From Sinimarinibacterium sp. NLF-5-8 (GTDB taxonomy: Bacteria; Pseudomonadota; Gammaproteobacteria; Nevskiales; Nevskiaceae), in NCBI RefSeq assembly GCF_010092425.1, contig NZ_CP048030.1, positions 1,499,501 to 1,563,500 of the forward strand: a stretch of DNA of 64,000 nt, given 5' to 3'. Numbering within the stretch: position 1 is the first letter of the stretch; each line of letters begins with the position of its first letter. Below the pieces are notes generated by a model, which worked only from the letters and a program-made list of their open reading frames with translations, ran no database searches and was not told the origin of the DNA. Of the stretch, positions 8,465 through 17,656 are shown in pieces. A program made the translations under genes and the position numbers.

Positions 8465-9482
8465 CCGACGAGCGCCTGAACGCGCGCGCGCACCCCAGCA
8501 ACAACGCCTGCACACTCACCAGTAACCAGGCCAGCAGTGCAAGCCGGGCGACCCACCGCGCCAACGCCTCCAACAACGGCAACGGCAAAATCGCCTCGGC
8601 AAGCGTAAACGTACAGACGCTGTACATGCCAAGCGGAAAAACCACGCTCCAGTGATCAACGTGATAGCCGATCGGCTGCCGCCCAACAACGTATTTCCAC
8701 ACCCCAAGCAACACCAGTAGCGGCACCCACCAACTGCCCAGCGCCCACAGCAGCACCGTCCAGCCGCGCACAAACGGCAAAACCCCGACCAGATCAGGTT
8801 GCCGTTCCAGCATCGCCGCCAACAGCCCACCGGCCAGCGTCGTGATCGCCAGCGCCCCCATATTGATCCAGTACGGCGAGGTAAACTGCTGCACCCGCAG
8901 CCGCTCGATCAGCAAACGCTGCATCAGCAACGTGATCAGAATCCCATACAGCGCCGAGCCGATCAGAAACAGACACAGGCTCAGAAACACCACATCGGCG
9001 CGCGCGCTCACACGCAGCAACATGATCGCCAGCCCCTGGGTTGCCACCACCAGCAACAGCCAACCGCCATGCAAGACCTCCACCACGGCAGGCTTTTGCA
9101 CTGCCGTGATCACCCGGGTCAAAAAGCCGTAACCGAGCAGCAGCCACAACAACGCCGTCTACCCCGCCAGAACCCCCGCAACGGCTGACGCCCCCCCATT
9201 CAAAACCCACTGCCCGCCCAACACTGCGGTGCCCGCAACAAGCGTCAGAAACCCCACGCCACGCTGTGGATCAGAAAAATCCGCCCAAACCCTGCGCGGC
9301 ACAGACGCCAGACGCAGCATCAACAACGCCAGCAAACCGCCGTACAGCAGCACATTGAGCCACAGCAACAGCCGCGCAGCCTGCAAAAAACCCTGCTGCT
9401 GCAACGCCGTACCGACGATGCCGGTGGCCATGACCGCCGCAAAGCTGCTCGGCGGCAGGCTTCGGATGGATTGCGCAATCAA
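8457..9482 (-). pseudogene. TehA/SLAC1 (TDT) family transporter interrupted by an in-frame TAG
   Basis: Two reading frames, 9482-9159 (107 codons) and 9152-8457, lie in the same phase and are separated only by TAG at 9161-9159 and two codons. Read through, they give one protein of about 341 residues with roughly ten hydrophobic helices. It starts MIAQSIRSLPPSSFAAVMATG, a typical TDT-family N-terminus (tellurite-resistance/dicarboxylate/SLAC1 anion transporters). The stop falls in a membrane helix (GVLAG, stop, TALLWLLLGYG). The upstream start is TTG at 9482, inside the TGA of the preceding gene (TTGA overlap). The downstream frame's only early start is TTG with no visible ribosome site. Most likely a recent nonsense mutation; amber readthrough or a sequencing error are alternatives. 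Confidence 0.8.
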
Positions 9483-10024
9483 CGCATGCCCCGTTTCAGC
9501 AGCTCAAAAAAGCCATACGAAGGATCATCTGCGCCGGGCTTGCCAATGAATGCACCGGACAAGAACGGATGATCCAGCCGAACCCGACTGGGATCGGCCG
9601 CATACGCCCAATCAGCCACAATCGAACGGTGTGCAAACTTCCAGACGCCATTGCGTTTCTGGTACTTGTCCAGATAACGCCCGCCGATCAGCACATCAAA
9701 CAACCCCTCGTCGGACTGCACCTGATGCATTGCGATCAAATACACCTCTCCCTCGGCACGGTCGCCCGCAAGTTTGAGATTGAGGGTGGTGATGTTGTGA
9801 TGCAGGATCGCCATCGGTGCCTGAATATCGGGCAATTTATCCAGAAAATCGCGCGCCAGCCCTCGGGAAAACTGCCCATGCTCATCAATGGCATCGTCGT
9901 GATAAAGCGCGCGCATCTTGGCAAAATCGTGCCGATCGGCCGCATTGCAATACGCATGGACCAACTCGGTAATGGCCTGCTTGTCGAGCAACTGCAACAG
10001 TTGATGTTCAAGTTCCGGATGCAT
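9479..10024 (-). CDS. NTF2/SnoaL-like domain protein
   Basis: A 181-residue soluble protein with an NTF2-like (SnoaL_4-type) fold, judged from LLDKQAITELVHAYCNAADRHDFAKMRALYHDDAIDEHG at the N-terminus and GGRYLDKYQKRNGVWKFAHR near residue 130. Relatives include small dehydratases, isomerases and ring-hydroxylating dioxygenase small subunits. The Tyr/Asp/His pattern could form an active pocket, but no substrate can be named. The ATG at 10024 follows AGGGAG. It is the first gene of a two-gene minus-strand unit with the broken transporter. Confidence 0.75.
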   Translation of the reverse strand: MHPELEHQLLQLLDKQAITELVHAYCNAADRHDFAKMRALYHDDAIDEHGQFSRGLARDFLDKLPDIQAPMAILHHNITTLNLKLAGDRAEGEVYLIAMHQVQSDEGLFDVLIGGRYLDKYQKRNGVWKFAHRSIVADWAYAADPSRVRLDHPFLSGAFIGKPGADDPSYGFFELLKRGMR

Positions 10025-10114
10025 CTTGTACTCCCTGAAAATCCGCCCGTCAGATTAACAGGCCGATGCCCGGGCAGATGAACGGGCACAACACGCAGCG
10101 CAGCGGGTTTTCCC

Positions 10115-10131
10115 TATACTCGCGCCCTATG
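10115..10131 (+). promoter_or_regulatory. -10 element placed for a leaderless or near-leaderless transcript
   Basis: TATACT at 10115-10120 ends only eight bases before the ATG of the RDD gene (10129). If it is the -10, transcription would begin within a few bases of the start codon. No Shine-Dalgarno sequence precedes the ATG, which fits a leaderless message. No convincing -35 is seen. Confidence 0.4.
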
Positions 10132-10668
10132 ACGACACTCCCCGCTCCAATCTGGCGACGCTTTGCCGCTGCTTTTTACGACGCCCTGCTGCTGCTCGGC
10201 GTATGGCTGGTTGCCCTGATCATTGATCTGATCATGCGCACACTGCTGGCGCTGCCGCGCGACTGGGTCATGCTGCGCGCCTATCTGTTTTTGGTAGGGC
10301 TGGCGTTCTTTGGCTGGTTCTGGACGCACGGCGGACAAACGCTGGGGATGCGGGCGTGGAAACTGCAAGTGCGCCGCATCAACGGCACACCCCTGCGCTG
10401 GCTCGATGCCGCCGCGCGCTACGGCCTGACACTGCTGTGCTGGAGCGCACTGCTCGCACCCGCACTGCTGCGCTTTCCCTCGCTGCAAAACACCCATCCG
10501 CTGCTGCCCAGTGTCTGCATCGGCGCGGGCATCGCCTCACTGATGGCGCTGTTGATGATGCGCCTGGACACGCAGCGCCGCGCCCCCCAGGACTGGCTGA
10601 GCCGAACCGAGGTCGTGCTTCTCAAGGCGCCGAAGCATCCGCACGCCGCACCTGTGGCTGAAGATTGA
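10129..10668 (+). CDS. RDD family membrane protein
   Basis: A 179-residue inner-membrane protein of the RDD family, function unknown (some members act in ion homeostasis). It starts APIWRRFAAAFYDALLLLGVW, where the family's Arg-Asp-Asp pattern appears as R..A..YD. A second signature, TLGMRAWKLQVRR, follows helix 2. There are about four hydrophobic segments. Upstream in-frame starts add no conserved residues, so ATG 10129 is chosen. Its 3' end overlaps the convergent lipoprotein gene by 47 bases. Confidence 0.85.
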   Translation: MTTLPAPIWRRFAAAFYDALLLLGVWLVALIIDLIMRTLLALPRDWVMLRAYLFLVGLAFFGWFWTHGGQTLGMRAWKLQVRRINGTPLRWLDAAARYGLTLLCWSALLAPALLRFPSLQNTHPLLPSVCIGAGIASLMALLMMRLDTQRRAPQDWLSRTEVVLLKAPKHPHAAPVAED

Positions 10669-11143
10669 GCCTGACATCCGCCGCATTGAACGCGCGCGTG
10701 TCCTGATCATTTTTGGCGCCCTTGAACATCACCACATCTGCCTGCGCCGCGTATTCGGTCTGCGTCTGCGTTGAAGAAACGCCAACGCTGAACGCCGGAT
10801 ACCAGTAGTAATAGCCATAACCAAAACCCGGATAGGCGCTCATGGTCTGCTGATAGCGGGTGTCTGCATCAGTCTGCCGGGAAGCCAGCACAAAATAGTC
10901 ATACCCCTGACTCAGCGTGACTTCTGCGGCGCGATACAACAAATAGTTTTCAACGATCTCGCGCGGGGTTGCACTGTTGCCGGCAAAAGTGATCCGGTAA
11001 CGGTTGGACTCGATCTTCTGCTCGCTGTAACCATGCCCACGGTCATTGCGTGGCTGATAAGGGGTTGCCGTCACGCACCCGGCCAGCGCCAGTGCCAGCA
11101 ATACCACCGGCCACCGCAAAAACATCCAGGAAGGCTCACGCAT
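10622..11143 (-). CDS. Putative outer-membrane lipoprotein (CC0125-like)
   Basis: A 173-residue predicted lipoprotein. The N-terminus MREPSWMFLRWPVVLLALALAGC is a class II signal with lipobox LAGC. The body has PYQPRNDRGHGYSEQKIESNRYRITFAGN and RAAEVTLSQGYDYFVL, typical of CC0125/CC1285-type lipoproteins of unknown role, then a Tyr/Gly-rich patch (PGFGYGYYYWYPAF). It is single-standing, with lptG downstream on the same strand after 77 bases. The C-terminus overlaps the RDD gene tail to tail. Confidence 0.75.
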   Translation of the reverse strand: MREPSWMFLRWPVVLLALALAGCVTATPYQPRNDRGHGYSEQKIESNRYRITFAGNSATPREIVENYLLYRAAEVTLSQGYDYFVLASRQTDADTRYQQTMSAYPGFGYGYYYWYPAFSVGVSSTQTQTEYAAQADVVMFKGAKNDQDTRAFNAADVRLNLQPQVRRADASAP

Positions 11144-11220
11144 CGCTTCACTCCGTCAATCAAAAAATTGCTGATTTGCTGCGCCAGATTGGATGCGGCC
11201 AATCTTTCAAAGTTCCGCCT

Positions 11221-12282
11221 TCAGCGCGCGCGGCGCATCCGCCACACCGCCAATAGCATCAGCAACGCCGTAGGCAGCGCCGCCGCCAAAGGCGCCGACC
11301 ATCCATACAACTGCCCCAGATTGGCGCTGACCTCATTGGTCACATAAAAACCCAGCCCCACCAGAATCCCCACCAAAAGGCGCTGGCCCGCCCCACCACT
11401 GCGCTGCGACCCCAGAACAAACGGCACCGCAAACAACATCATCACCATCACCGTCAGCGGCGCCACCAGCTTGCGCCACAACGACAACTCATACTGGCTG
11501 GCATCCAGGCCGTTGTGCTTCATGTACTGAATCAACCGCAGCAGCCCCGGTGCCGACACACTGTTGGCCTCCAGCACGAACAGCCGCAGCACCTCGGGCG
11601 ACAAACTGGCGCTGACCTCCAGCGTCGCATGACGCGAAGCCTGTACCGCCCCTTCGGCAAACTCGGTCTGTTCAACATCACTGAGCAACCACTGGCCGCC
11701 AACATACTCGGCGCGCGCGGCATGGATCACCCGCGCCACCGCCAGATCATCGGTCAACGTATAAATATCCACATTGGCAACATGGCGCTCATCACGCAGG
11801 GCGCGGATGTGCACGATGCTCGAACCATCGCGCAACCACAGCGGATGCTCGGTCACCCCGCCCTGCGCCGCATAACGCAGCTCACTTTTCAGTGATCGCG
11901 CCTGCATCGTCGCCATCGGCGCCAGCCAATCGCCCAACAGCAGCGCAAAACTGCCGATCAGCGCACCGGCGATCAGCGTTGCCGCACTGATCCGCAGCAA
12001 CGTCACCCCCGATGCACGCATCGCCGTCAACTCATTTTGTGCGGCCAGCGCCCCCAGCCCCATCAGCGTCCCCAGCAGCGCAATGATCGGCATCAGCGTA
12101 TGCACGCCCTCCGGCAACATCAGCAGCGTGTACCAGAGCAATTGCAGCATCGTAAAACCGCGCTGCGTCTCATCAATTTCGGCCACAAAACTGATAAAGG
12201 TAAAAATCGCCACCAGCGCCAACCCGGTCAGCGCGGTAAAACTCAGAATGGTCCGGATCAAATAACGATTGATCTGGCTCAT
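11221..12282 (-). CDS. lptG: LPS export ABC transporter permease LptG
   Basis: Inner-membrane subunit that with LptF and LptB extracts lipopolysaccharide and passes it to the LptC-A bridge. The ATG at 12282 (MSQINRYLIRTILSFTALTG) overlaps the lptF stop as ATGA; the longer in-frame extension is rejected. The 353-residue product has the family pattern: N-terminal helices, a large periplasmic beta-jellyroll region (about residues 120-265) and C-terminal helices ending in a basic tail. Second gene of lptFG. Confidence 0.93.
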   Translation of the reverse strand: MSQINRYLIRTILSFTALTGLALVAIFTFISFVAEIDETQRGFTMLQLLWYTLLMLPEGVHTLMPIIALLGTLMGLGALAAQNELTAMRASGVTLLRISAATLIAGALIGSFALLLGDWLAPMATMQARSLKSELRYAAQGGVTEHPLWLRDGSSIVHIRALRDERHVANVDIYTLTDDLAVARVIHAARAEYVGGQWLLSDVEQTEFAEGAVQASRHATLEVSASLSPEVLRLFVLEANSVSAPGLLRLIQYMKHNGLDASQYELSLWRKLVAPLTVMVMMLFAVPFVLGSQRSGGAGQRLLVGILVGLGFYVTNEVSANLGQLYGWSAPLAAALPTALLMLLAVWRMRRAR

Positions 12283-13367
12283 GCCCGCCTCCGCCACAGG
12301 TTCAGACGCAGTCCCACCAGATACACCGCCCAGACCAGCATCAGCGCATGCACCCACCACAGCCCGACCTCAACGGGAATCCTGCCCTTGGCCAGCCACG
12401 CCTGCCCCAGTCCCATCAACTGTGAATAAAGCAGATACGCCCCCACCCCCCAAACCACCTTGCCGTAGCGTCCCTGCCGTGGCGCGATATACGCCAGCGG
12501 AACCGCCAGCAGCGTCAAAATCAATACCGAAACCGGCGCGGCAACCCGCCACTCCAGCTCCGCGCGATCGGCCAGATCATCCGACCCCAGCAACTCCGCC
12601 ATCGTTGCCAGCTTGCGTTTGCTGCGCGTGTAATCAAACTCCGGCGGCGAAACCCGCGTGGCAAGCTCATCAAAGCGCATCACATCAAAACCAGCCTGTC
12701 CCGGAATCCCGCGATAGCGCCGCCCATCAAACAGGTGCACGCTGCGCTCCCCCGTCACCGGATCGGTATGCTGAGTTCCGCGCCGCGCCGTCACAAAACT
12801 GACGCCGCCCTGCGCCTCCTCGATCTGCGCAATCACCGTTTCCAGCTCAGCCCCGCCGGCACTCATCCGCTCGGTATAAAACACCGCGCGATCCTTCATC
12901 ACCGAAGTAAAACGCCCCTCCTCAAACGGATTGAACTGGATCAGACGCGCCGCATTCTTGATTGAATAATCCACCGTCCGCCCCGCCCACGGCCCCACCT
13001 GAAACGCCAGTGCCGCCGTCAGCAGCGCCAGCAAAATCCCCAGCAGCACAAACGGCCGATACAGCGCCACAAGCCCCACGCCACAGCCCGTCATCGCCGC
13101 AATCTCGTTATCCCGGTACAACCGCCCCAGCGACAGCATGATCGCCAGCATCAGCGACACCGGAATCAAAATCACCAGATATTGCAGGCTCGACAATGCC
13201 GCCACCTTGAACAACAGCTCGCGCGGCAACTCCCCCGCCGCCGCCTGCGCCAGAAAACGGGTAAAGCGCGTAGACAGCATGATCGCCAGCAACACCACCG
13301 TCACCGCCAGCCACGCCCCCCCCGCCTCGCGCAGCAGATAACGATCCAGAATCGTTGGTTTCATCAT
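12279..13367 (-). CDS. lptF: LPS export ABC transporter permease LptF
   Basis: Partner permease of LptG. The 362-residue product begins MMKPTILDRYLLREAGGAWLAV and has three N-terminal helices, GRLYRDNEIAAMTGCGVG (the cytoplasmic coupling-helix region that contacts LptB), a periplasmic jellyroll and C-terminal helices. Two adjacent ATG codons (13367, 13364) could start it. It is divergent from pepA across 235 bases, an arrangement conserved in gammaproteobacteria. Confidence 0.93.
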   Translation of the reverse strand: MMKPTILDRYLLREAGGAWLAVTVVLLAIMLSTRFTRFLAQAAAGELPRELLFKVAALSSLQYLVILIPVSLMLAIMLSLGRLYRDNEIAAMTGCGVGLVALYRPFVLLGILLALLTAALAFQVGPWAGRTVDYSIKNAARLIQFNPFEEGRFTSVMKDRAVFYTERMSAGGAELETVIAQIEEAQGGVSFVTARRGTQHTDPVTGERSVHLFDGRRYRGIPGQAGFDVMRFDELATRVSPPEFDYTRSKRKLATMAELLGSDDLADRAELEWRVAAPVSVLILTLLAVPLAYIAPRQGRYGKVVWGVGAYLLYSQLMGLGQAWLAKGRIPVEVGLWWVHALMLVWAVYLVGLRLNLWRRRA

Positions 13368-13432
13368 TCAACACTCAAAAAGACCGCGCGATTATGCCGC
13401 CGATCCAGCCAACATGGGCAACGCAACCCCGC

Positions 13433-13462
13433 TTCGGCACATCCCATCAAAGAATGTAGAAT
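13433..13462 (+). promoter_or_regulatory. Possible pepA promoter
   Basis: TTCGGC (13433-13438) and TAGAAT (13457-13462) with an 18-base spacer lie in the lptF-pepA divergent region, 140 bases before pepA. The match is moderate. Nothing else striking is visible in the 235-base gap. Confidence 0.3.
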
Positions 13463-13602
13463 CCAGCCCCATCCGCAGTCCTGCGCAACATTCCCGACTT
13501 CGGCAAAAATTGACCCATTCAATGCAAACACCCTTGAATGCGCGGATTTTTCAACCCGCAAACCCATCCCGCCCCAATCCGCCCATCTGCTGAGTAAACC
13601 TC

Positions 13603-15120
13603 ATGGAATATTTCGTCAAAAGCGGCAACCCCGAAAAACAGCGTGTCTCGTGCCTCATCGTTGGCGTATTCGAGCGCCGCACCCTCACCCCCATGGCCGA
13701 AATCATCGACCTCGCCAGCGACGGCCTGCTCAGCAGCGTCCTGCGGCGTGGCGACATGGACGGCAAACCTGGCACCACACTGGTGCTGCATAACGTCCCC
13801 GGCACCCTGGCCGACCGCGTGATGCTGGTCGGGCTGGGGCGCGAACGCAACCTTGACGAAGCCAGCTACCGCAAAGCCCTCGCCGCCTCATCCAAAGCCC
13901 TGCAAGCCACCGGCGCCATCGACGCCGCCTCCTACCTCACCCACCTGTCGATCAAAAACCGCGACTACCAGTGGAATGTCAAACAAGCCGTTCTGATCAG
14001 CCAGGACACGCTGTACCGTTTTGACGCCTGCCGGGGCGCCAAAGCGCGCGAAGAACTCTCCCCCTCCAAGCTGGAACGCTACACCTTTGACGTTCCCCGC
14101 CGCTCCGACCTGCCCGCTGGCGAAAGCGGCGCCAAAGAAGCCCTCGCCATTGCCCACGGCACCGCACTGGCCAAAACCCTCGCCAACCTGCCCGGCAACA
14201 TCTGCACCCCCGCCTACCTTGCCGAACAAGCCCGGCAACTGGCCGAAAACACCGGCAGCATCACCACCCGCGTGCTTGAACAAGCCGACATGCAAGCCCT
14301 TGGCATGGGCGCCCTGCTCGCCGTTGCCAGCGGCTCACGCCAACCGCCCAAGCTCATCATCATGGAATACCTGCACGGCGCAGCGGATGAAAAACCCATT
14401 GTCCTGGTCGGCAAAGGGCTCACTTTTGACGCCGGCGGCATCTCCATCAAACCCTCCGCCGCAATGGACGAAATGAAATTTGACATGTGCGGCGGCGCCA
14501 GCGTCTTTGGCACCCTGCAAGCCATCGCCGAACTCAAACTGCCGATGAACGTCGTCGGCATCGTCCCATCCTCGGAAAACCTGCCCGACGGGCAAGCCGT
14601 CAAACCCGGCGACATCGTCACCAGCATGTCCGGCCAAACCATCGAAGTGCTCAACACCGATGCCGAAGGCCGCCTCATCCTCTGCGACGCCCTCACCTAC
14701 GCCGAACAAACCTACGACCCCGCCTACTGCATCGACATGGCCACCCTCACCGGCGCCTGCGTCGTCGCCCTTGGCAGCATCGCCTCCGGCCTGATGAGCA
14801 ACCACTCCCCGCTGGGACGCGCCCTGCTCGCTGCGGGCGAACAGATTGGCGACCGCGCCTGGGAACTCCCCCTGTGGCCCGAATTTGATGAAAACCTCAA
14901 AAGCGAATTTGCCGACATCGCCAACATCGCCACCAAAGGCGCGCGCGAAGCCGGCGCCATCATCGGCGGCACCTTCCTGCACCGCTTCACCAAAAAAATG
15001 AAATGGGCGCATCTGGACATCGCCGGCACCGCATGGCAAGGCAAACGCGCCAGTGGCCGCCCGGTGCCGTTGCTGGTGCAATACCTGATCAACACCCAGG
15101 CCCGCCGCACCGACGAATGA
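13603..15120 (+). CDS. pepA: Leucyl aminopeptidase (M17), PepA
   Basis: Cytosolic dinuclear metal aminopeptidase that removes N-terminal residues; E. coli PepA is also a DNA-binding accessory factor. The 505-residue product has the N-terminal macro-like domain (about 1-165) and the C-terminal catalytic domain with VGKGLTFDAGGISIKP, MKFDMCGGA and the M17 signature NTDAEGRL. Length matches the family. holC follows after ten bases, the usual gammaproteobacterial pairing. Confidence 0.97.
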   Translation: MEYFVKSGNPEKQRVSCLIVGVFERRTLTPMAEIIDLASDGLLSSVLRRGDMDGKPGTTLVLHNVPGTLADRVMLVGLGRERNLDEASYRKALAASSKALQATGAIDAASYLTHLSIKNRDYQWNVKQAVLISQDTLYRFDACRGAKAREELSPSKLERYTFDVPRRSDLPAGESGAKEALAIAHGTALAKTLANLPGNICTPAYLAEQARQLAENTGSITTRVLEQADMQALGMGALLAVASGSRQPPKLIIMEYLHGAADEKPIVLVGKGLTFDAGGISIKPSAAMDEMKFDMCGGASVFGTLQAIAELKLPMNVVGIVPSSENLPDGQAVKPGDIVTSMSGQTIEVLNTDAEGRLILCDALTYAEQTYDPAYCIDMATLTGACVVALGSIASGLMSNHSPLGRALLAAGEQIGDRAWELPLWPEFDENLKSEFADIANIATKGAREAGAIIGGTFLHRFTKKMKWAHLDIAGTAWQGKRASGRPVPLLVQYLINTQARRTDE

Positions 15121-15130
15121 CACCCCAACG

Positions 15131-15592
15131 ATGACCCGCATCAACTTCTACATCCTCGCCAGCGGCAATGCACAAACGTTGCCTGCCGCCTGCGCGCTCT
15201 GCGAAAAAGCCGTTGATGCGGGTCTCAAAATCTACGCCCACCTGCCCAGTGCAGCCGTGGCCAGCGACTTTGACAGCGCCCTGTGGACGTTGCGCCAGGG
15301 CAGCTTCATCCCCCACGAGCACTACACCGGCAGCGCGCTTGAAATGCCGATTCCGCCCGTCCTGTTCGGGCAGGGCGAGCCGCCTGAAGACCATCATGAT
15401 GTTCTGATCAACCTCGGGCTTGAAGTGCCCGCGTTTTTCAGCCGCTTTACCCGCGTCCTCGAAGTGGTCAGCGGCATCCCCGAACAACGCAAAGCCTCAC
15501 GGCAACGCTACGCCTACTACCGCGAACGCGGCTACCCGCTGGCGCTGTACGAACAAACAACCAGCGGCGGCTGGGTCGAACGCAAAGGCTGA
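15131..15592 (+). CDS. holC: DNA polymerase III subunit chi
   Basis: Chi joins the clamp loader (through psi) to single-strand binding protein. The 153-residue product begins MTRINFYILASGNAQTLPAACALCEKA and contains LWTLRQGSFIPHEHY and PPVLFGQGEPPEDHHDVLINL, all typical of HolC. Downstream of pepA and likely co-transcribed. valS, which often follows, is replaced by the convergent TadG-like gene. Confidence 0.92.
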   Translation: MTRINFYILASGNAQTLPAACALCEKAVDAGLKIYAHLPSAAVASDFDSALWTLRQGSFIPHEHYTGSALEMPIPPVLFGQGEPPEDHHDVLINLGLEVPAFFSRFTRVLEVVSGIPEQRKASRQRYAYYRERGYPLALYEQTTSGGWVERKG

Positions 15593-15609
15593 GCCAAGAT
15601 CGTCCGGCG

Positions 15610-17634
15610 TCAATCGACCAGGGTTGCGCCGCCACCGTCGCAGGAGAGGTTGGCACCCAGGTCAGTAACAGCAAGATCGGCGCCTAAAGTGCCAAGCAGT
15701 GAGTCAAGGATGGGATCGAGCAATCCTGTGATGACATCCTCCAGCAAGTCCATCACTGCATTGACGACGCTGGCCGACAACGAAAGCGTGCCTTCGAGCA
15801 GTCCTCCGCCCAGCGGTCCCGACGCAGCGCTTCGATAAGGTTGCAGACTGTTACGCAAGGTAGTCCCCAATCCATTCAGAACCGCAGAGGACGGCACATC
15901 CTGAAAATCCGGCTGATCACTGATTTCGGGCGGATTGGTATACATCAGCGTGGGTGACGACGAACCACCGACAGGGCCATCTACTTTCAAACCCAAGCCA
16001 GCAAGTACATTTCGCTTGGCAGTACTTCTCCCATTGGTGAGCCAAGTGCCGTTTTCTTGCTTCCATTGCTCATCTTCACATGTTCCTATTCCAAGTAGCT
16101 TGAAGCATTTCCTCGGTCTTACCTCACGGTAACCCAGTTCTACGATGGGCGCAGCATTGACTGCCGGTATGTTATTTGAAAAAACGTCTGCTTCGCTCAT
16201 TGTCCCGGCTCGAAGGTAAGCAACCGAAGTTTCAGCGGAAGTCTCTAGAGATTTCTCATTTCCACAGCCGTAATCTGTTACCCATCCTGCGGCAGATGCT
16301 GCATCAAGGCTTATCTGGATCGGTTGGCTCAATGCTTCCGCGTACAGCGCATTTCTTGGTGAGCAATTATTGTCACATATGGTGAGCACAGCTTCGAATA
16401 CATCCTTAATTAGATCGCCCACTGCACCTAGAAGATTAAAACTGCTAAATCCTGCGGAATTCAGAAAATTTACAATTGGATTCAATAATGGCGACAGCGC
16501 ACTTGTAAGGTCATTGAGCAAGTTAGTCACCCCGCTGAGATTGATAGAAACCAATGTTCTGACTTGTGCGGTGCGAACAAAAATCTTGTCTGGCCCCAAG
16601 GGATCAGCAGCCGCCAGTGCTGGATTTCCGATCGCTGAAGGCTGCATGTTTTCAATGACTTTGGCTTTGACCGAAACGGTAGCAATCCCCGGAATACCCA
16701 CCGTGGGCAAATCAGCGGCAACCACGTTGTTACCGTTGGCCAACTGCGCACCGCCCTGCACCAACTGCAACAGATTCAACGGTACGTCGAGCGCAGACGA
16801 AGGAGCGTTACTATCAACGCCGATCAAATCTCCGAGGGTGATCAGCGGCAAATTGAGCGGTAGTGCAAGCAAGCCATTGAGCGCCACATCCGCATCATTC
16901 GCACTCTGATTGTTTGGCAGTGCATCAATGGCCGCACCCAACAATTGACCTACAGCAATCGGGGCGCTTAACACCTGATCGTAGTTACCCACACCAATAC
17001 CGGTACGCACGGCCAGTGCATCCAGAAACGTCAGCAGGTTGATGTCGGTATTGAGCAGGCCGTTCCATGCGGCAACTGGCAGGTTGATGTTGCCACCGAG
17101 CATGCCGCCGACAATGCCGTTGAGCAGTGCGCTTTGCTCGGTATCGACCGTTGCCAATGTGCTGCGAATCGTCAGTCGTGCCAGCGCATCGCCCGCCACA
17201 GCGGTGGCATATGCGGAGAGGGTTGCGCGATGGGTAAACGGTAAAAAATGCGGCGGCTGTCCGGAAACCACGGCGCGTACGGCATTGAGTTGCGGATCGT
17301 CAACGCCGGCAGACACAAACCCGGTTGCCGCGCGCCACTGACCGCAGTCGAGATCAGTCAGCGCGCCTTTGGTGCCCAGATTGAAGCCTGCGTTGGCTTG
17401 TGCGGCAGGCTCGGCGTTGCTGCACGCGCGCGTGCCATCGGCCGCCACCAGCGATTTTGCCCCGGCCATTGCGGCCAGATCAGCGGCTTTTTGATACTCG
17501 CGCTTGTAGTAATACATGAAGCCGATATCGGCCAGCGACAACAGAATCACGCCAATGCTGATCGCCAGCGCCGCAAGAATGATGACGGCACCGCGTTGAC
17601 GATCGGCCGCTTGAAAAGATCGTTGTTTTTTCAT
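15610..17634 (-). CDS. TadG-like pseudopilin-associated protein, cassette 1
   Basis: A 674-residue protein with the Tad/TadE-G N-terminal motif: RQRGAVIILAALAISIGVILL, a single membrane helix after a short basic leader, then the conserved YYYKREYQKAADLAAMAG. The remaining 600 residues are a secreted or periplasmic domain, rich in Leu, Asn and Gly with several cysteines, lacking an obvious von Willebrand A motif (no MIDAS DxSxS). It resembles the DUF2134/Tad_C class of Flp-pilus proteins. ATG 17634 follows AAAGGTG; longer in-frame forms are rejected. Third gene of a TadE-TadE-TadG cassette that recurs upstream at 18934-22288. Confidence 0.75.
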   Translation of the reverse strand: MKKQRSFQAADRQRGAVIILAALAISIGVILLSLADIGFMYYYKREYQKAADLAAMAGAKSLVAADGTRACSNAEPAAQANAGFNLGTKGALTDLDCGQWRAATGFVSAGVDDPQLNAVRAVVSGQPPHFLPFTHRATLSAYATAVAGDALARLTIRSTLATVDTEQSALLNGIVGGMLGGNINLPVAAWNGLLNTDINLLTFLDALAVRTGIGVGNYDQVLSAPIAVGQLLGAAIDALPNNQSANDADVALNGLLALPLNLPLITLGDLIGVDSNAPSSALDVPLNLLQLVQGGAQLANGNNVVAADLPTVGIPGIATVSVKAKVIENMQPSAIGNPALAAADPLGPDKIFVRTAQVRTLVSINLSGVTNLLNDLTSALSPLLNPIVNFLNSAGFSSFNLLGAVGDLIKDVFEAVLTICDNNCSPRNALYAEALSQPIQISLDAASAAGWVTDYGCGNEKSLETSAETSVAYLRAGTMSEADVFSNNIPAVNAAPIVELGYREVRPRKCFKLLGIGTCEDEQWKQENGTWLTNGRSTAKRNVLAGLGLKVDGPVGGSSSPTLMYTNPPEISDQPDFQDVPSSAVLNGLGTTLRNSLQPYRSAASGPLGGGLLEGTLSLSASVVNAVMDLLEDVITGLLDPILDSLLGTLGADLAVTDLGANLSCDGGGATLVD

Positions 17635-17656
17635 GGTGCACCTTTGATCCACGCCA

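Noticed and set aside
9159-9482. Two separate small membrane proteins instead of one broken transporter
   Set aside because: The halves are in the same frame, match consecutive parts of one family, and the second has no plausible start site.
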